From Rhizobium tibeticum (GTDB lineage Bacteria > Pseudomonadota > Alphaproteobacteria > Rhizobiales > Rhizobiaceae): a DNA stretch of 41,653 nucleotides. The stretch covers positions 1-41,653 of the forward strand of contig NZ_FOCV01000040.1 in NCBI RefSeq assembly GCF_900110205.1, in the 5' to 3' direction. The notes beneath the pieces were generated by a model. That model did not search any database, had not been told where the DNA came from, and saw only the letters and a program-made list of their open reading frames with translations. Below, one piece after another: positions 24,728 to 34,323 of this stretch. Each line of letters opens with the position of its first letter. Within the stretch, counting starts at the first letter, position 1. The translations under genes were made by a program, and so were the position numbers.

Positions 24728-26209
24728 ATGAACCTACCGCTTTGGAGCGACCCTATCGCTCAACTCTTCGGGCTGGCCGTCGCCGGGTTGGTGTTCAGCC
24801 GGTTTGTGTTTCGCCGACACCCGATGTGGCGGCTCATCGCTCACATCGTCTTCCTGATTGCGCTGACCGCTCTCCTACTCCACTACGGCATCCGACCCTA
24901 CGCGCCTGATACACAGGCCGACGATGTGTCCCGGCGGATCTTCATCGGCTTCGCCAAAGCCGTCTGGTGGATAGGCGGCGCCATGGTGTTGATCAGCTCG
25001 GTTCGCCTGTTTCTGATATTCGAGCGAAAACCACGGGAAGCACGTCTGCTCCAGGACCTGGTTGTCGGCCTCATCTACCTCGGAACCGGCCTCTCGCTTA
25101 TTGCCTATGTCTTCAGCATTCCCGTGGGCACGTTGATCGCGACTTCGGGGGTGTTCGCGATTATCGTTGGTCTTGCATTGCAAAGCACCTTGAGTGACGT
25201 CTTTTCGGGCATCGCATTGAATCTCGGGCGTCCCTACTCGGTCGGCGACTGGATCGTGCTTGACGATGGCGTCGAGGGCCGTGTGATCGAAACAAATTGG
25301 CGTGCCACCCATCTTCTCAGTGGCACAAACGATCTGATTGCCGTCCCCAACAGTCGCTTGGCGAAAGCCAACGTCACGAATCTCAGCAGTCCTGACGAGA
25401 GCCATGGGATATCGATCAAGGTGAGGCTAACACCTGCACCGCCCGCCACAGTCGCGGAGGTCATGAGGACGGTTCTTTTTGCTTCGAATAACATTCTCGA
25501 TTCCCCCACACCCTCGGCAACGATAAAGGCTCTCGATGGTGAGGCTGTTGAAGTAGAACTTACCTGCCGAGTACGAGATAGGGCACACATTCCCATCGCG
25601 ACAAACGAGATCTATGACCTTGTGTTCCGGCATTGCAAGGCTGCCGGGTTACCGCTCGCTGTGTCGGCGTCGGCCGGCGTGGCTCCAGACCCGGATCCCG
25701 CATATCGGCAGCATCCAAGCACCGCGTGGCGGCTTTTGAACGCTATACCCCTCTTCTCGCCCTTGACTGAAGATGAGAAGGAGACGCTTGCGGCGAGCAT
25801 GACGCGCCAGACTTATCGCAAGGACGAGATCATCGCAGAACAAGGAACGAGGCTGGCCTCTCTGATGCTGATACGAAACGGCGTCGTCTCGATCACAAGG
25901 AAGGAAGCCAATCATGAAACGGAGCTTCTGCGCCTTTCTCCAGGACATTGCTTCGGGGAAGAGGGAATGCTGACGGGTGCGCCGGCACCTGGGACCATAC
26001 GCGCGCTGACATTCGTGATCGCCTACGAGATCAAGCAGGATCCACTTGCCGCCCTTATGCGTGACCGCCCGGCCCTCGCCGAGGAACTGGGCCTCGTCCT
26101 GTCACGCCGACTTGAGGCAGAACGCCTCCAATCGGCTGACACTTTTCCTCGCGGCTCAGAAGCAATGACGTTTGGCGATCGCATCCGCCAGATTTTCCAA
26201 CTGTCGTAA
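24728..26209 (+). CDS. MscS-type channel with a cyclic-nucleotide-binding-like domain
   Basis: A 493-residue inner-membrane protein. Five or so helices precede the MscS pore region (GVFAIIVGLALQSTLSDVF, then GIALNLGRPYSVGDWI) at about residues 138-175. A beta domain follows, then a C-terminal CNB domain (about 340-460) with the phosphate-binding cassette FGEEGML at 409-415. This is the bCNG architecture. In the cassette, the arginine that contacts the cyclic phosphate (GxPRxAT) is replaced by Ala420 (GAPAPGT), so cyclic-nucleotide gating may be lost or altered. ATG 24728 is preferred over an upstream TTG (24686). It likely protects against osmotic downshock. Confidence 0.9.
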   Translation: MNLPLWSDPIAQLFGLAVAGLVFSRFVFRRHPMWRLIAHIVFLIALTALLLHYGIRPYAPDTQADDVSRRIFIGFAKAVWWIGGAMVLISSVRLFLIFERKPREARLLQDLVVGLIYLGTGLSLIAYVFSIPVGTLIATSGVFAIIVGLALQSTLSDVFSGIALNLGRPYSVGDWIVLDDGVEGRVIETNWRATHLLSGTNDLIAVPNSRLAKANVTNLSSPDESHGISIKVRLTPAPPATVAEVMRTVLFASNNILDSPTPSATIKALDGEAVEVELTCRVRDRAHIPIATNEIYDLVFRHCKAAGLPLAVSASAGVAPDPDPAYRQHPSTAWRLLNAIPLFSPLTEDEKETLAASMTRQTYRKDEIIAEQGTRLASLMLIRNGVVSITRKEANHETELLRLSPGHCFGEEGMLTGAPAPGTIRALTFVIAYEIKQDPLAALMRDRPALAEELGLVLSRRLEAERLQSADTFPRGSEAMTFGDRIRQIFQLS

Positions 26210-26303
26210 CCGACCAGCATCGATGGCTTCCGGTCGTGGTCAGTGATCCCCAAACCAGCCCTCTGCCCGGCCTTTGTGAGCGACATGGGTCGCATGCGAA
26301 CCC

Positions 26304-27647
26304 TCATTCCGTCGAGTCGAAATCGACCTCCTCGGCATCAAGCATCCTGGCCAATGTGCGCAAGCCAACTTCGAGCTGGTCCATCGCCGGTGCCGCCAGT
26401 GCGAGCCTGACCGCGTTCGGAGCGTGGCCAGGCGTGACCGCGAATGTCGTCGAAGGCGTCAGTGCGATATCGCGCCTGGCTGCCGCGGCAACGAAACTTT
26501 GGGAGCGCCAATGGGTCGGCAGCGTCAGCCACAGGTGATAGCAGCCCGCGTGAGACTGTATGTCGAAGCCTGACAGACATTCGGCTGCCAGCTTCTGACG
26601 CGCGTGTGCGTCGGTCCGCTTCAATTTGGCGAGCTCGGCCGCGGTGCCGTCGCCCATCAATCGCTCCGCGGCCGCGAAGGCGTATCCAGACGCAGTCCAT
26701 CCCCCCGAACGCACCGACGCCATGACGCTTTCCCGCATGCGATGCGGTGGCACGATAAAGCCGAGGGTCAGACCAGGTGCGACCATCTTCGACAGGCTGT
26801 CGATGACGATACAGGTGTCGGGAGCAAGGGCTGCCAGCGGCGGCTCGTCGTCGAGAAAGGCATAGACATTGTCCTCGATAACAGGAAGGCCGAGTTCGTC
26901 GACCACGCGCAGGAGATCGATACGGCGTGCCGACGTCATCGTCATACCCAACGGATTCTGGATCGACGGCTGGACATAGATAGCCGACAGATGGGCTTCA
27001 TGGTGGGCCTTTTGCACGGCGTCAGGCCGCATCCCTTCTTCGTCCATCGCCAGCGGTACGAGCGATATTCCGAGCCGCGACGCGATGCCCTTGATGAAGG
27101 GATACGTCAAAGCTTCCACTCCGCAGCGACCGCCCGTAGGGACGAGGGCTGCGAGAACAGCGGCAATGCTCTGCCGCCCGTTGCCGGTGAATACCAGTTG
27201 GTCGGCGTCGACGGACCATGTGCCTTTGGAGAGGTGCGCGGCTGCAACGCTCCTCATGACGGGCGTGCCGATGCTGGTCCCTTGTCTAAGCGCGACATCC
27301 AGCGCGGCTGGCTGTTCCAGCCCTCGGAGGCTCTTCGCGATCAGCGCCGTCTGCTCGGGAAGCATCGGGTAGTTGAACTCCAGGTCAATCCGGATGCCAC
27401 GCGGTTCACCTGGAGCTGCGATGCCGCGCCTTGCTTCCCCGGAGACGAAGGTCCCTCGTCCGACTTCCCCGACAACGAGGCCACGGCGCAGCAGCTCTGC
27501 GTAGACGCGGCTCGCCGTCGAGACGGCAATGCCGCGCTTGTAGGCGAAGCTCCGCTGCGGCGGAAGACGATCGCCGGGCCTTAGCTTGCCGCTCGCTATC
27601 TCGGCGGCGACGACATCTGCCAGCTTCAGATATTCGGACTTCGACAT
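26304..27647 (-). CDS. MocR-family regulator (GntR HTH + aminotransferase-like domain)
   Basis: A 447-residue regulator. The N-terminal GntR winged helix (residues about 5-70, GDRLPPQRSFAYKRGIAVS) is fused to a fold-type-I aminotransferase domain with the PLP lysine at 287 (DSLSKMV). Such proteins bind PLP and an amine-type effector and often act on divergent genes. The start ATG 27647 is chosen as the usual MSKSEYLKLADVVAAEI opening; a long upstream extension is ignored. It diverges from DUF1127 (27820) and from the epoxide hydrolase and TauE genes. A repeated sequence at 27720 and 28093 could be its binding site. Confidence 0.9.
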   Translation of the reverse strand: MSKSEYLKLADVVAAEIASGKLRPGDRLPPQRSFAYKRGIAVSTASRVYAELLRRGLVVGEVGRGTFVSGEARRGIAAPGEPRGIRIDLEFNYPMLPEQTALIAKSLRGLEQPAALDVALRQGTSIGTPVMRSVAAAHLSKGTWSVDADQLVFTGNGRQSIAAVLAALVPTGGRCGVEALTYPFIKGIASRLGISLVPLAMDEEGMRPDAVQKAHHEAHLSAIYVQPSIQNPLGMTMTSARRIDLLRVVDELGLPVIEDNVYAFLDDEPPLAALAPDTCIVIDSLSKMVAPGLTLGFIVPPHRMRESVMASVRSGGWTASGYAFAAAERLMGDGTAAELAKLKRTDAHARQKLAAECLSGFDIQSHAGCYHLWLTLPTHWRSQSFVAAAARRDIALTPSTTFAVTPGHAPNAVRLALAAPAMDQLEVGLRTLARMLDAEEVDFDSTE

Positions 27648-27719
27648 TATTGCTCCGAGTTCAATGTTTTGATTGCACTGAGCAGAATATCGGAACATTC
27701 TGTCGACATCAAATGCATT

Positions 27720-27746
27720 GTACCTGATGCGGCCACGCCCTGCGAT
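27720..27746. promoter_or_regulatory. repeated upstream element, copy A (possible MocR site)
   Basis: GTACCTGATGCGGCCACGCC and the next bases (to 27746) recur with small indels at 28093-28125, before the epoxide hydrolase. Copy A lies 73-100 bases before the DUF1127 gene and 73-99 bases upstream of the MocR start. Confidence 0.4.
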
Positions 27747-27819
27747 CTGAGGCGCGCCGAACTCAAAACAAGCCTCCGGACGCCGCAGCGCCGGTGCGGA
27801 GGAGCATTGGAGACGAGAG

Positions 27820-28068
27820 ATGTCTGAAAGTATCTGGATCATAAGCCGACCGGAGGTGACAAGGAGCCTTTGGTCGCCCCCGCGCATCGTCAAAGCCGCA
27901 TGGGCCGCGATCGTACGCTGCGCAGTTCGTCGGTCTGCTGTCGCCCGGCTTCGCGATCTTGATGGCGACGCACTCAAAGACATCGGCCTTGCGCGATCTG
28001 AGATCGAGAAGGCGGCCTATGGCCTCATGGCCCGGAGAGAAACGCAGGCGCGTCCGGATCATAGCTGA
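27820..28068 (+). CDS. DUF1127 (YjiS-like) small protein
   Basis: An 82-residue basic protein whose C-terminal half carries the DUF1127 motif: RRSAVARLRDLDGDALKDIG, LARSEIEKAAYG. DUF1127 proteins are short, Arg-rich and, in alphaproteobacteria, linked to RNA binding and to phosphate or carbon metabolism. Here it lies between the MocR regulator and the epoxide hydrolase gene, so it may belong to the same control unit. A GGAG-type ribosome site precedes the ATG. Confidence 0.85.
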   Translation: MSESIWIISRPEVTRSLWSPPRIVKAAWAAIVRCAVRRSAVARLRDLDGDALKDIGLARSEIEKAAYGLMARRETQARPDHS

Positions 28069-28092
28069 AAGTAGATCCCCACCTGAACGATG

Positions 28093-28125
28093 GTACAGGT
28101 GATGCGACACGGCCCTGATGCGATC
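28093..28125. promoter_or_regulatory. repeated upstream element, copy B (possible MocR site)
   Basis: GTACAGGTGATGCGACACGG and the following CCCTGATGCGATC repeat the block at 27720 with a few inserted bases. Within this copy TGATGCGA occurs twice, 15 bases apart (28100 and 28115), as a direct repeat. It lies about 115-145 bases before the epoxide hydrolase gene. Confidence 0.4.
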
Positions 28126-28238
28126 ATAGTGACATACCTCGATCAGCGAGGCCGGCCCGTAGGGCAATTCTTCAACATCGTTGTTTTGCGCGCGGCAGTT
28201 CGAGCCGACGCTGTTTGCTGCGCGATCGGAGAAGTATC

Positions 28239-29538
28239 ATGAACAGCAAGACACATCACACCATGAGCAGACGCGGGTTTCTGGCCGCGACAATGGTCGG
28301 GCCAACCGCATTGAGCGTGCCGCTGGGATCCACTGCGAAAGCGGGAGGTGCAGCCACTGCCCCTGCTACTTCCGCGATCCGGCCATTCGTATTCCACGCC
28401 TCGAAAGCGGAATTTACCGACCTGCGCCCCCGCATTCTTGCGACGAAGTGGCCGGAACGTGAGACTGTGGAGGACGCGTCACAGGGCGTGAACCTCGCGA
28501 CCATGAAGAAGCTAGCGGACTACTGGGCACATCATCACGACTGGAGCAAGACTGAGACCGGACTCAATCTCTGGCCGAACTTCATCACCGAGATCGACGG
28601 GCTCGACATCCACTTCATCCACGTGCGCTCTAAGCACGCCAACGCGCTGCCCGTCATCATCACCCACGGTTGGCCAGGGTCGATCATCGAGCAGCTCAAG
28701 ATCATCGGCCCGCTCACCAACCCGACTGCCCACGGCGGCACCGAAACGGATGCGTTCGACGTCGTCATTCCTTCGCTTCCCGGATATGGTTTTTCGGGCA
28801 AGCCGACGGCCACCGGATGGGATCCCCAGCGTATCGCGCGGGGATGGGTCGAACTGATGCGGCGGCTCGGCTACGCCCGATATGTCGCTCAGGGTGGCGA
28901 CTGGGGGAACGCGGTCACCGAGCAGATGGCGCTCATGAAGCCCGCCGGGTTGATCGGCATCCACACCAACATGCCAGCCACCATTCCTGACGAGATCGCC
29001 ACGACCCTGCCCGACGGGCAGGTACCCGCTGGTCTTCCGACCGATGAACTCTATGCCTGGAAGCAGCCCTCCTTCTTCTATATGCACGGGCTCGGCTACG
29101 CGCAGGAAATGGCGAACCGGCCGCAGACGCTCTACGCGCTGACGGATTCCCCGATCGGACTGGCGGCCTGGATGCTGGACCATGACGACCGAAGCCGCGA
29201 TCTGATCACGCGTTTTCGACGGCGCGCACGAAGGACTGACGCGCGACGACATCCTCGACAACATCACGCTCTACTGGTTGACGAACATCGCGGTCTCTTC
29301 CGCGCGACTATATTGGGAGAGCAAGCTCGCCTTCTTCCAGCCCAAGGGCATCGAACTGCCGGTGGACGTCAGCGCCTTTCCCGACGAGATCTACACCGCG
29401 CCGGAAAGCTGGACCCGCAAGGCCTATCCGAACCTCATCCACTACAACCGACTTCCGAAGGGAGGGCATTTCGCAGCCTGGGAACAGCCGCGGCTCCTGA
29501 CCGAGGAACTTCGCGCGACGTTCCATACGCGTCGGTAA
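28239..29538 (+). pseudogene. Tat-exported epoxide hydrolase, frameshifted
   Basis: An epoxide hydrolase of the EHN (epoxide hydrolase N-terminal) type. A twin-arginine signal (SRRGFLAATMVGPTALS) opens it; the cap N-domain follows, then HGWPGS (His143) and the nucleophile GGDWG (Asp221). At about base 29212 the frame breaks: the natural sequence VFDGAHEGLTRDDILDNITL continues in another frame and runs to the catalytic histidine of GGHFAAWEQP and the stop at 29538. A single-base deletion near CGTTTTCGAC explains it. The full protein would have about 432 residues and open epoxides to diols. As it stands it is inactive, or sequenced with an error. Confidence 0.8.
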
Positions 29539-29593
29539 GCGTGTCAGCGCCGCCTCCAGGATTTCTCACGCGTCCTCTTCGGAGGAAGGTCGC

Positions 29594-30352
29594 ATGGAAC
29601 TGACAGCTACCACGATCCTCGTCGCCTTCGCCGGCGTGTTCCTGATCTGCTTCCTCAAGGGAGCGTTCGGCGGCGGCTTCGCCATTATCGGGATCCCTCT
29701 TCTATCGCTTGTGATGGATCCCGTCACGGCCGGAGGACTCCTCGCTCCCCTGTTCATCGCAATGGATCTATATGCTCTGCGCTACTTCAGGCGCTCGACA
29801 TGGTCGAAGCCGGATCTGGTGCTTCTGCTGCCGGGGCTCTTGCTCGGCATCGGGTTCGGCTACCTGCTGTTTCGGGTCCTCGACCACCGCGTAATCGCGA
29901 TCCTGATGGCGGCGATCACGCTGATCTTTGTCGGCCTGTGGCTGATGAACGGCGGCGAGGCAACGACCCGTCGGCGTTCGACGCCCAAGGCGATCGCTGC
30001 CGGCCTGACGTCTGGCATCACGACCATGGTCGCGCATTCCGGCGGGCCGCCTCTCGCGATGTATCTCCTGCCCCTCGGCCTTACCAAGGACATCTACGCG
30101 GGCACGACTAGCCTCTTCTTCACTGTCGGTAACGCGACCAAGGCGGTTCCCTGGCTGTTGCTGGTAAATCCTACAGCCGGTCTGTGGGAACTGATGGCGG
30201 TCTGTCTGTTCGCCGTTCCAACAGGCGTGTCACTCGGTTGGCGGCTTCACGGTGTCCTGGACCAGCGTCAGATCTACCGCATCTGCTACGGGTTGCTGGT
30301 CGTGACCGCGGTGAAACTGCTGTGGGATGGCATTTCGGGGTACCTCGTATGA
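29594..30352 (+). CDS. TauE/SafE (TSUP) family transporter
   Basis: A 252-residue integral membrane protein with eight or so helices. The family repeats are visible: GAFGGGFAIIGIPLLSLV in the first half and TSGITTMVAHSGGPPLAMYL in the second. TSUP proteins carry sulfite, sulfonates or other small organic acids across the inner membrane. A strong GGAGGAAGG ribosome site sits before the ATG. It follows the epoxide hydrolase gene by 55 bases and is probably transcribed with it; the substrate cannot be told. Confidence 0.88.
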   Translation: MELTATTILVAFAGVFLICFLKGAFGGGFAIIGIPLLSLVMDPVTAGGLLAPLFIAMDLYALRYFRRSTWSKPDLVLLLPGLLLGIGFGYLLFRVLDHRVIAILMAAITLIFVGLWLMNGGEATTRRRSTPKAIAAGLTSGITTMVAHSGGPPLAMYLLPLGLTKDIYAGTTSLFFTVGNATKAVPWLLLVNPTAGLWELMAVCLFAVPTGVSLGWRLHGVLDQRQIYRICYGLLVVTAVKLLWDGISGYLV

Positions 30353-30740
30353 CCACCAACTTGCCAAATAGGCTTTCTCGGATTGTGCCATTGGCGACAA
30401 GAATGCTTGCCGGTTCCACTGGATTATCCCGCATTACAATGGCCCATCAGTCGAGCTGCCGTCACGTTGGCACGACGCCCTCCCCCCGCTTCCGTTCGGA
30501 ACGACCTGGTCCGCGGTCGGGTTTGCCATTCGCACAACGGCGGCTTCATTGACTCCGCTACACATCGCGTTGGTTCTCGATTTCGGAGAAGCGAAAGCCT
30601 CCAACCACCCGCAATTTGCTCCTCGAGTTCAGCCTTGGCCATGCCTTCGAACACGATATTGGTTACCTTGTACTAAGTGCTGGCTACTTGCAGATGCGCT
30701 CCCTCAATCTCGGCACCGAGAAATCCAGGAAAGCACGTAG
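30353..30740. other. stretch without a recognisable intact gene
   Basis: Several frames are open, including one whose ATG (30349) overlaps the TauE stop as ATGA and runs to 30552 (67 residues, no recognisable domain). None looks like a conserved protein. It is probably decayed DNA between the transporter and the DUF6130 fragment. Confidence 0.35.
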
Positions 30741-31010
30741 CTTCAACGGGCACCCAGGCTCGTCGTGGATGCGCCGCTTCCAGAAGGCTTGGCGCAGGGC
30801 GTCTTCCGGGCTCAATACCGAGTGGAGACCCTGCACATCGTGCCCGTCTTCGGGGACGGAGCCGTCCACGCGTCTCCACGTATCGGGCACTTGCACGTGA
30901 TTGTCGACGACCTGCCGTGGTGGTGGGCTGTCGACATCGCTGGTCTGCCGCCAGGCGAGCACAATGTGAAGATTGCGTTGGTGGACGCCAACCACAACGA
31001 TCCTTTCGGC
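30741..31010 (+). pseudogene. DUF6130-like fragment, N-terminus missing
   Basis: A continuous frame reads APRLVVDAPLPEGLAQG, then VFRAQYRVETLHIVPVFG, SPRIGHLHVIVDDLPWWWA and GLPPGEHNVKIALVDANH. This is the core of a small periplasmic protein family I take to be DUF6130. An in-frame stop lies at 30738 and no start or signal peptide is seen before it. The end runs into unrelated residues to 31142. The gene has lost its N-terminus and probably its C-terminal end. Confidence 0.55.
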
Positions 31011-31142
31011 GTCGAAAGCGGCAGTGCGCTCGTTTGCCCGCACGCTGTCGGCGCAATTGCTCGGCGCGTGTCGACTCGGCCATTAAGCAAAGGGGTTCTT
31101 ATACCGTTCTACGTGCATCTCGATGGCCATCGCCTCATATAG

Positions 31143-31693
31143 CGACTCAGGTGTTTTCTCGCCAGCTATCACGCGATTTACTGCCGCCGTCATGGCAGCA
31201 CGTCCGTACTCGCTCACATGTGAGACGCTATGCGTTTCACACCAGCTTCTGACAACGGTTGTAACTGTGTCGATGTCCTAGTCTTCGAGATCAGTCAGGA
31301 GATTAAAGAGTGACATGTTCGTGCACTCCTTTCCAAGCGGCCGGCCGTTCATATCGGGGCCGGTTAATCATGCTACGCTTATATGGCGGCGGGGCAACAA
31401 TCGGATGTGGCGCCGGAACTGTCCTTGCGAAAGGGAGCCCGTCGCTAAGACAGGGCAAGATCGAGGTCTTCTCTTGCAGGGATCGCCGTAGGGTTGACGA
31501 GGAAGGAGAAGCTTCCGCCACCGCGGTCTAAAACAAAAACGAAATGCATCGGTCCGATTTTCCAGAAAGACCATCGAAAACGACGGCGTTGATGGACGCC
31601 GCGGCAACTTCAAGAAACGCCACACCGTTTCCGTTGCTAACGAAATTGCGCGCGATAGGAACTGTGGCGGCGCGGCCGCCGCGCTTGGCCATC
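31143..31693. other. gene-free stretch
   Basis: No frame here has both a ribosome site and a recognisable pattern; the open frames (for example 31310-31531) look random. I see no RNA gene or repeat. Confidence 0.35.
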
Positions 31694-32035
31694 TCAGTTC
31701 AGGCGGGTCCAAGTCTGTGTCTTGCACAATACTCTCGTTGCGCAGCCCCGAAGTTTGAGGCTGTTTCCCGACACGATGAGCCTGCCGCTATAGGTTGTTT
31801 TTGTCCTCGGATCTGTGAGCCGGCCGGTATATGTATCGCCCGCACGTGAGAAAAACCCGATCTGCTGGCCCGCATATCGCCCGCTCTTCGCCACAATGCA
31901 ATAATTCGATCCACAGGGCTGGATCGCCGACGTCTCGCCATTTTCCGTTTTCCAGGTTCCCACCACCGTATCGGCACCACTCGCGGCGCTGGCTATTGAT
32001 ATGAAGACTGTTGCAAAAACAGACCTGATCGTCAT
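31694..32035 (-). CDS. DUF2147 secreted protein
   Basis: A 113-residue protein with a Sec signal peptide (MTIRSVFATVFISIASAASG) and one DUF2147 domain: VVGTWKTENGETSAIQPCG, YCIVAKSGRYAGQQIG and the end YSGRLIVSGNSLKLRGCATRV (quoted in part). The four cysteines would form two disulfides. DUF2147 proteins are periplasmic or outer-membrane associated lipocalin-like proteins of unknown role. GGAG lies about eight bases before the ATG. It is an isolated gene; 32036-32312 downstream of its start is empty. Confidence 0.82.
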   Translation of the reverse strand: MTIRSVFATVFISIASAASGADTVVGTWKTENGETSAIQPCGSNYCIVAKSGRYAGQQIGFFSRAGDTYTGRLTDPRTKTTYSGRLIVSGNSLKLRGCATRVLCKTQTWTRLN

Positions 32036-32312
32036 GTGGAAACTCCACTATGGCTCCGTCGTTGCGGCCATTTCGGAGACCGGCAGGGACGCGAGCTGCA
32101 CAACTACGGCAAACAAAACGAGGGCGACACGAGATTGTTCACAGAGTAATCCCGTTACCACGCTGCCAACCAACCGCCGGTTAGCGAATTGGCTGAGATA
32201 GTGATGCTCTGCAGGCACTTTGCCGAACCCCGTCCCTCGACGAACTGGCTTCGAGGCCGTGTCGCGTGCTCAAAGAACTCATCGTGCGATTGGCCAGCCG
32301 CAAGGCTGCGAT

Positions 32313-33095
32313 TTAGTGCGACATCAGGACCGGCATTGAAATGTTATTCAGCAGATCGCGGGTGGCACCGCCGAACATATCTTCGAAAAGCGGCGAGTGG
32401 CCATAGGCGCCGCAGATGATAAGATCTGCGTTCTCACGGTCGAGGCCGGCAAATAACGCGCTGGTGAAATCGTTGTCCCCCGTGTCCCGCCATCCTTTCA
32501 GGGCTACCCTAACTCCATGCTGTTCGAGATGACCCTTTATCTCCTGGACGTCAGCATTGTTGTCGCTGTAGTTGCTCGCAAACACGAACAGGAAGACTTT
32601 GCGTGCGGCCTTGAGGATCGGCATTGCGTCGTGAACGGCCCTGGTTGACTCGCGGCTGAAGTTCCAGGCGATGACCACCTGCTCGCCGATTGCGCCTTCT
32701 CCAGTCCAACCCGTTGGAAGAACCAACATTGGAACCCCGGCTGTCACCAAAATTTCTTTGGGGATTGCTGAATTGGATAGATGGCGGTGATCCGGGTGCG
32801 GCTGTGTCGATACCAGAAGATCCGCGCAATGGGAAAAAAGCTGCTCTGCGCTGTGAGCCTCCGGCCGTGCCGCGTGATATTGGAAGTCAAGGCCAGCCTT
32901 CTGAGCGGCGGCTTTGAATTCATCTTCAATCGCGAGCGCAAGATCACGGCTCTCCCCCTTCAATGCTTCTTTCGTGCTGACGTCGACGCCGATCAGCCTG
33001 GCGTGGTGCTTGGCAGCGATGTTGATGGCAGTGCGCACACGGGCCGGAGAATCGGCTCCAGCGTCCAAATAGACAACGATGTCTCTGTAGGCCAT
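32313..33095 (-). CDS. universal stress protein (second copy, tandem UspA domains)
   Basis: A 260-residue protein with two UspA-like halves. The first starts MAYRDIVVYLDAGADSPARV; the second contains GEQVVIAWNFSRESTRAVHD and ends with the loop CGAYGHSPLFEDMFGGATRDLL. A strong GGAGGAAG ribosome site fixes the ATG at 33095; the longer frame is less likely. It is a distant paralogue of the protein at 2917, without a visible FixK box. It likely acts in the cytoplasm under stress. Confidence 0.88.
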   Translation of the reverse strand: MAYRDIVVYLDAGADSPARVRTAINIAAKHHARLIGVDVSTKEALKGESRDLALAIEDEFKAAAQKAGLDFQYHAARPEAHSAEQLFSHCADLLVSTQPHPDHRHLSNSAIPKEILVTAGVPMLVLPTGWTGEGAIGEQVVIAWNFSRESTRAVHDAMPILKAARKVFLFVFASNYSDNNADVQEIKGHLEQHGVRVALKGWRDTGDNDFTSALFAGLDRENADLIICGAYGHSPLFEDMFGGATRDLLNNISMPVLMSH

Positions 33096-33534
33096 AACTT
33101 CCTCCATTCGCACAAGACCGAGCGTTTCACCTGCTCGCTTCCCTGTCGGAGGAGTCACCAGGAGAATCGCAGGGAACCTATGACCCTGAACAGTTAATGT
33201 CCCTTGACGCTCCAGGTTCCGGACGACTGCAAAGAATTAACGATGTGATTGGGCTGTAGCGATCCTTTTCTGTAAGGACCCCGGCTCTCCGCTGCAACAC
33301 GCCTGTGGCGGGCTGGAGGAAATACTTCGTGCCGGGAGTTGACGTGGCCTTATGCGGAGAAAACCGGAAGGCCTTGAATGGAAGCGCGGATTCGCGAGCC
33401 CGATGACCTGCGAAACCTCTTTCCAACAGCTTCGCGCCCTGGCGGATTTTGAAATCCTGTCTTACGACAACTCATTCTGGAACTTGATCTCAGATGGCTA
33501 CTGAGCTTCCGGAGGACAGCTAGCCTTCGGCGCG
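33096..33534. other. gene-poor stretch
   Basis: No supported gene. Short frames exist on both strands (33178-33426 minus; a 34-residue plus frame near 33400) but none shows a family pattern. Confidence 0.35.
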
Positions 33535-33711
33535 CTACGAGGGGGCGTCGACGGGGTCGCCATTTGGGTTTGGCGCCGGCGAATCTCTTGTGTCCCGAGG
33601 TGGTTTTTGGCGTTCATCGGACTTCGGCGCCGGATCTTGAGGAACGGGACGACGGACGGGCTGTGCTTTCGGATCGCTCTTTTTAGGCGGAGCTGCAACT
33701 TTCTCAGTCAT
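33535..33711 (-). CDS. small proline-rich hypothetical protein
   Basis: A 58-residue, highly polar frame (MTEKVAAPPKKSDPKAQPVR, then PQDPAPKSDERQKPPRD) with no hydrophobic segment. Lys/Asp/Pro-rich composition suggests a disordered soluble protein. I do not recognise a family. It is isolated, and its reality rests on the biased, non-random composition. Confidence 0.35.
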   Translation of the reverse strand: MTEKVAAPPKKSDPKAQPVRRPVPQDPAPKSDERQKPPRDTRDSPAPNPNGDPVDAPS

Positions 33712-34016
33712 AAGCTCGGTACTCGCGCTTTCCACAAGAATCGGCAGACGCAAGGTTCCGACCTACTGCGAGCGTCTCACTCTTCAGAGTGGCAGCCTGC
33801 GTTAAATTCCGCAAAATAAGCCTGTCTCGTCGGAGAATTTCCGCTGTTCAACAGACCTTGCGGCAGGGACCCATCAACCGTTGTTGACACGGCATGGGGG
33901 ATTCTACTGGCTAACCTGGACAATAGTGCAATGCCTCGCCCCGATAGTCGCGCGGCGGCATTCGGAACATTCGCTATTCCGAGGAGTTTTCACGAAAAGT
34001 GAAAGAGGGAGGGTAC

Positions 34017-34300
34017 ATGCTCTCCATTCAAGCAAGGTCGTCGATTGCTCGAAACGCATCGGCGCAACAGCTTACATCGTTGGGCTTCTGTGCGCACCGG
34101 CTTTTGCCCAAGCGTCCCCAATCAGCCGGATCGGTGTCAAGTACCGGATCAGCAGGAGAATCAGGACCGCGTCCCAAAGGACGGCAATTCCCGATCAGCG
34201 AATACGTCGGACGCCGAAAAACTGACTGATTGCAACGGAGTATTATAGCCCCTCGACCGGCGACCGCGATCGCATCAAACCTGCGCCGAAGCAGCAATAA
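34017..34300 (+). pseudogene. decayed secreted protein gene (KLxDCNGVL type)
   Basis: A strong purine-rich ribosome site (AGAGGGAGGG) precedes ATG 34017. The signal peptide (IGATAYIVGLLCAPAFAQAS) lies in a second frame, and the C-terminal part, PKDGNSRSANTSDAEKLTDC then NGVL, in a third, with a further break before PSTGDRDRIKPAPKQQ. Together they form a short rhizobial secreted protein that ends in a CNGVL..P...DR.IKPAP pattern. At least two frameshifts make it non-functional. Confidence 0.5.
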
Positions 34301-34323
34301 GTAGAATTGTGCGGTGATGTGTG

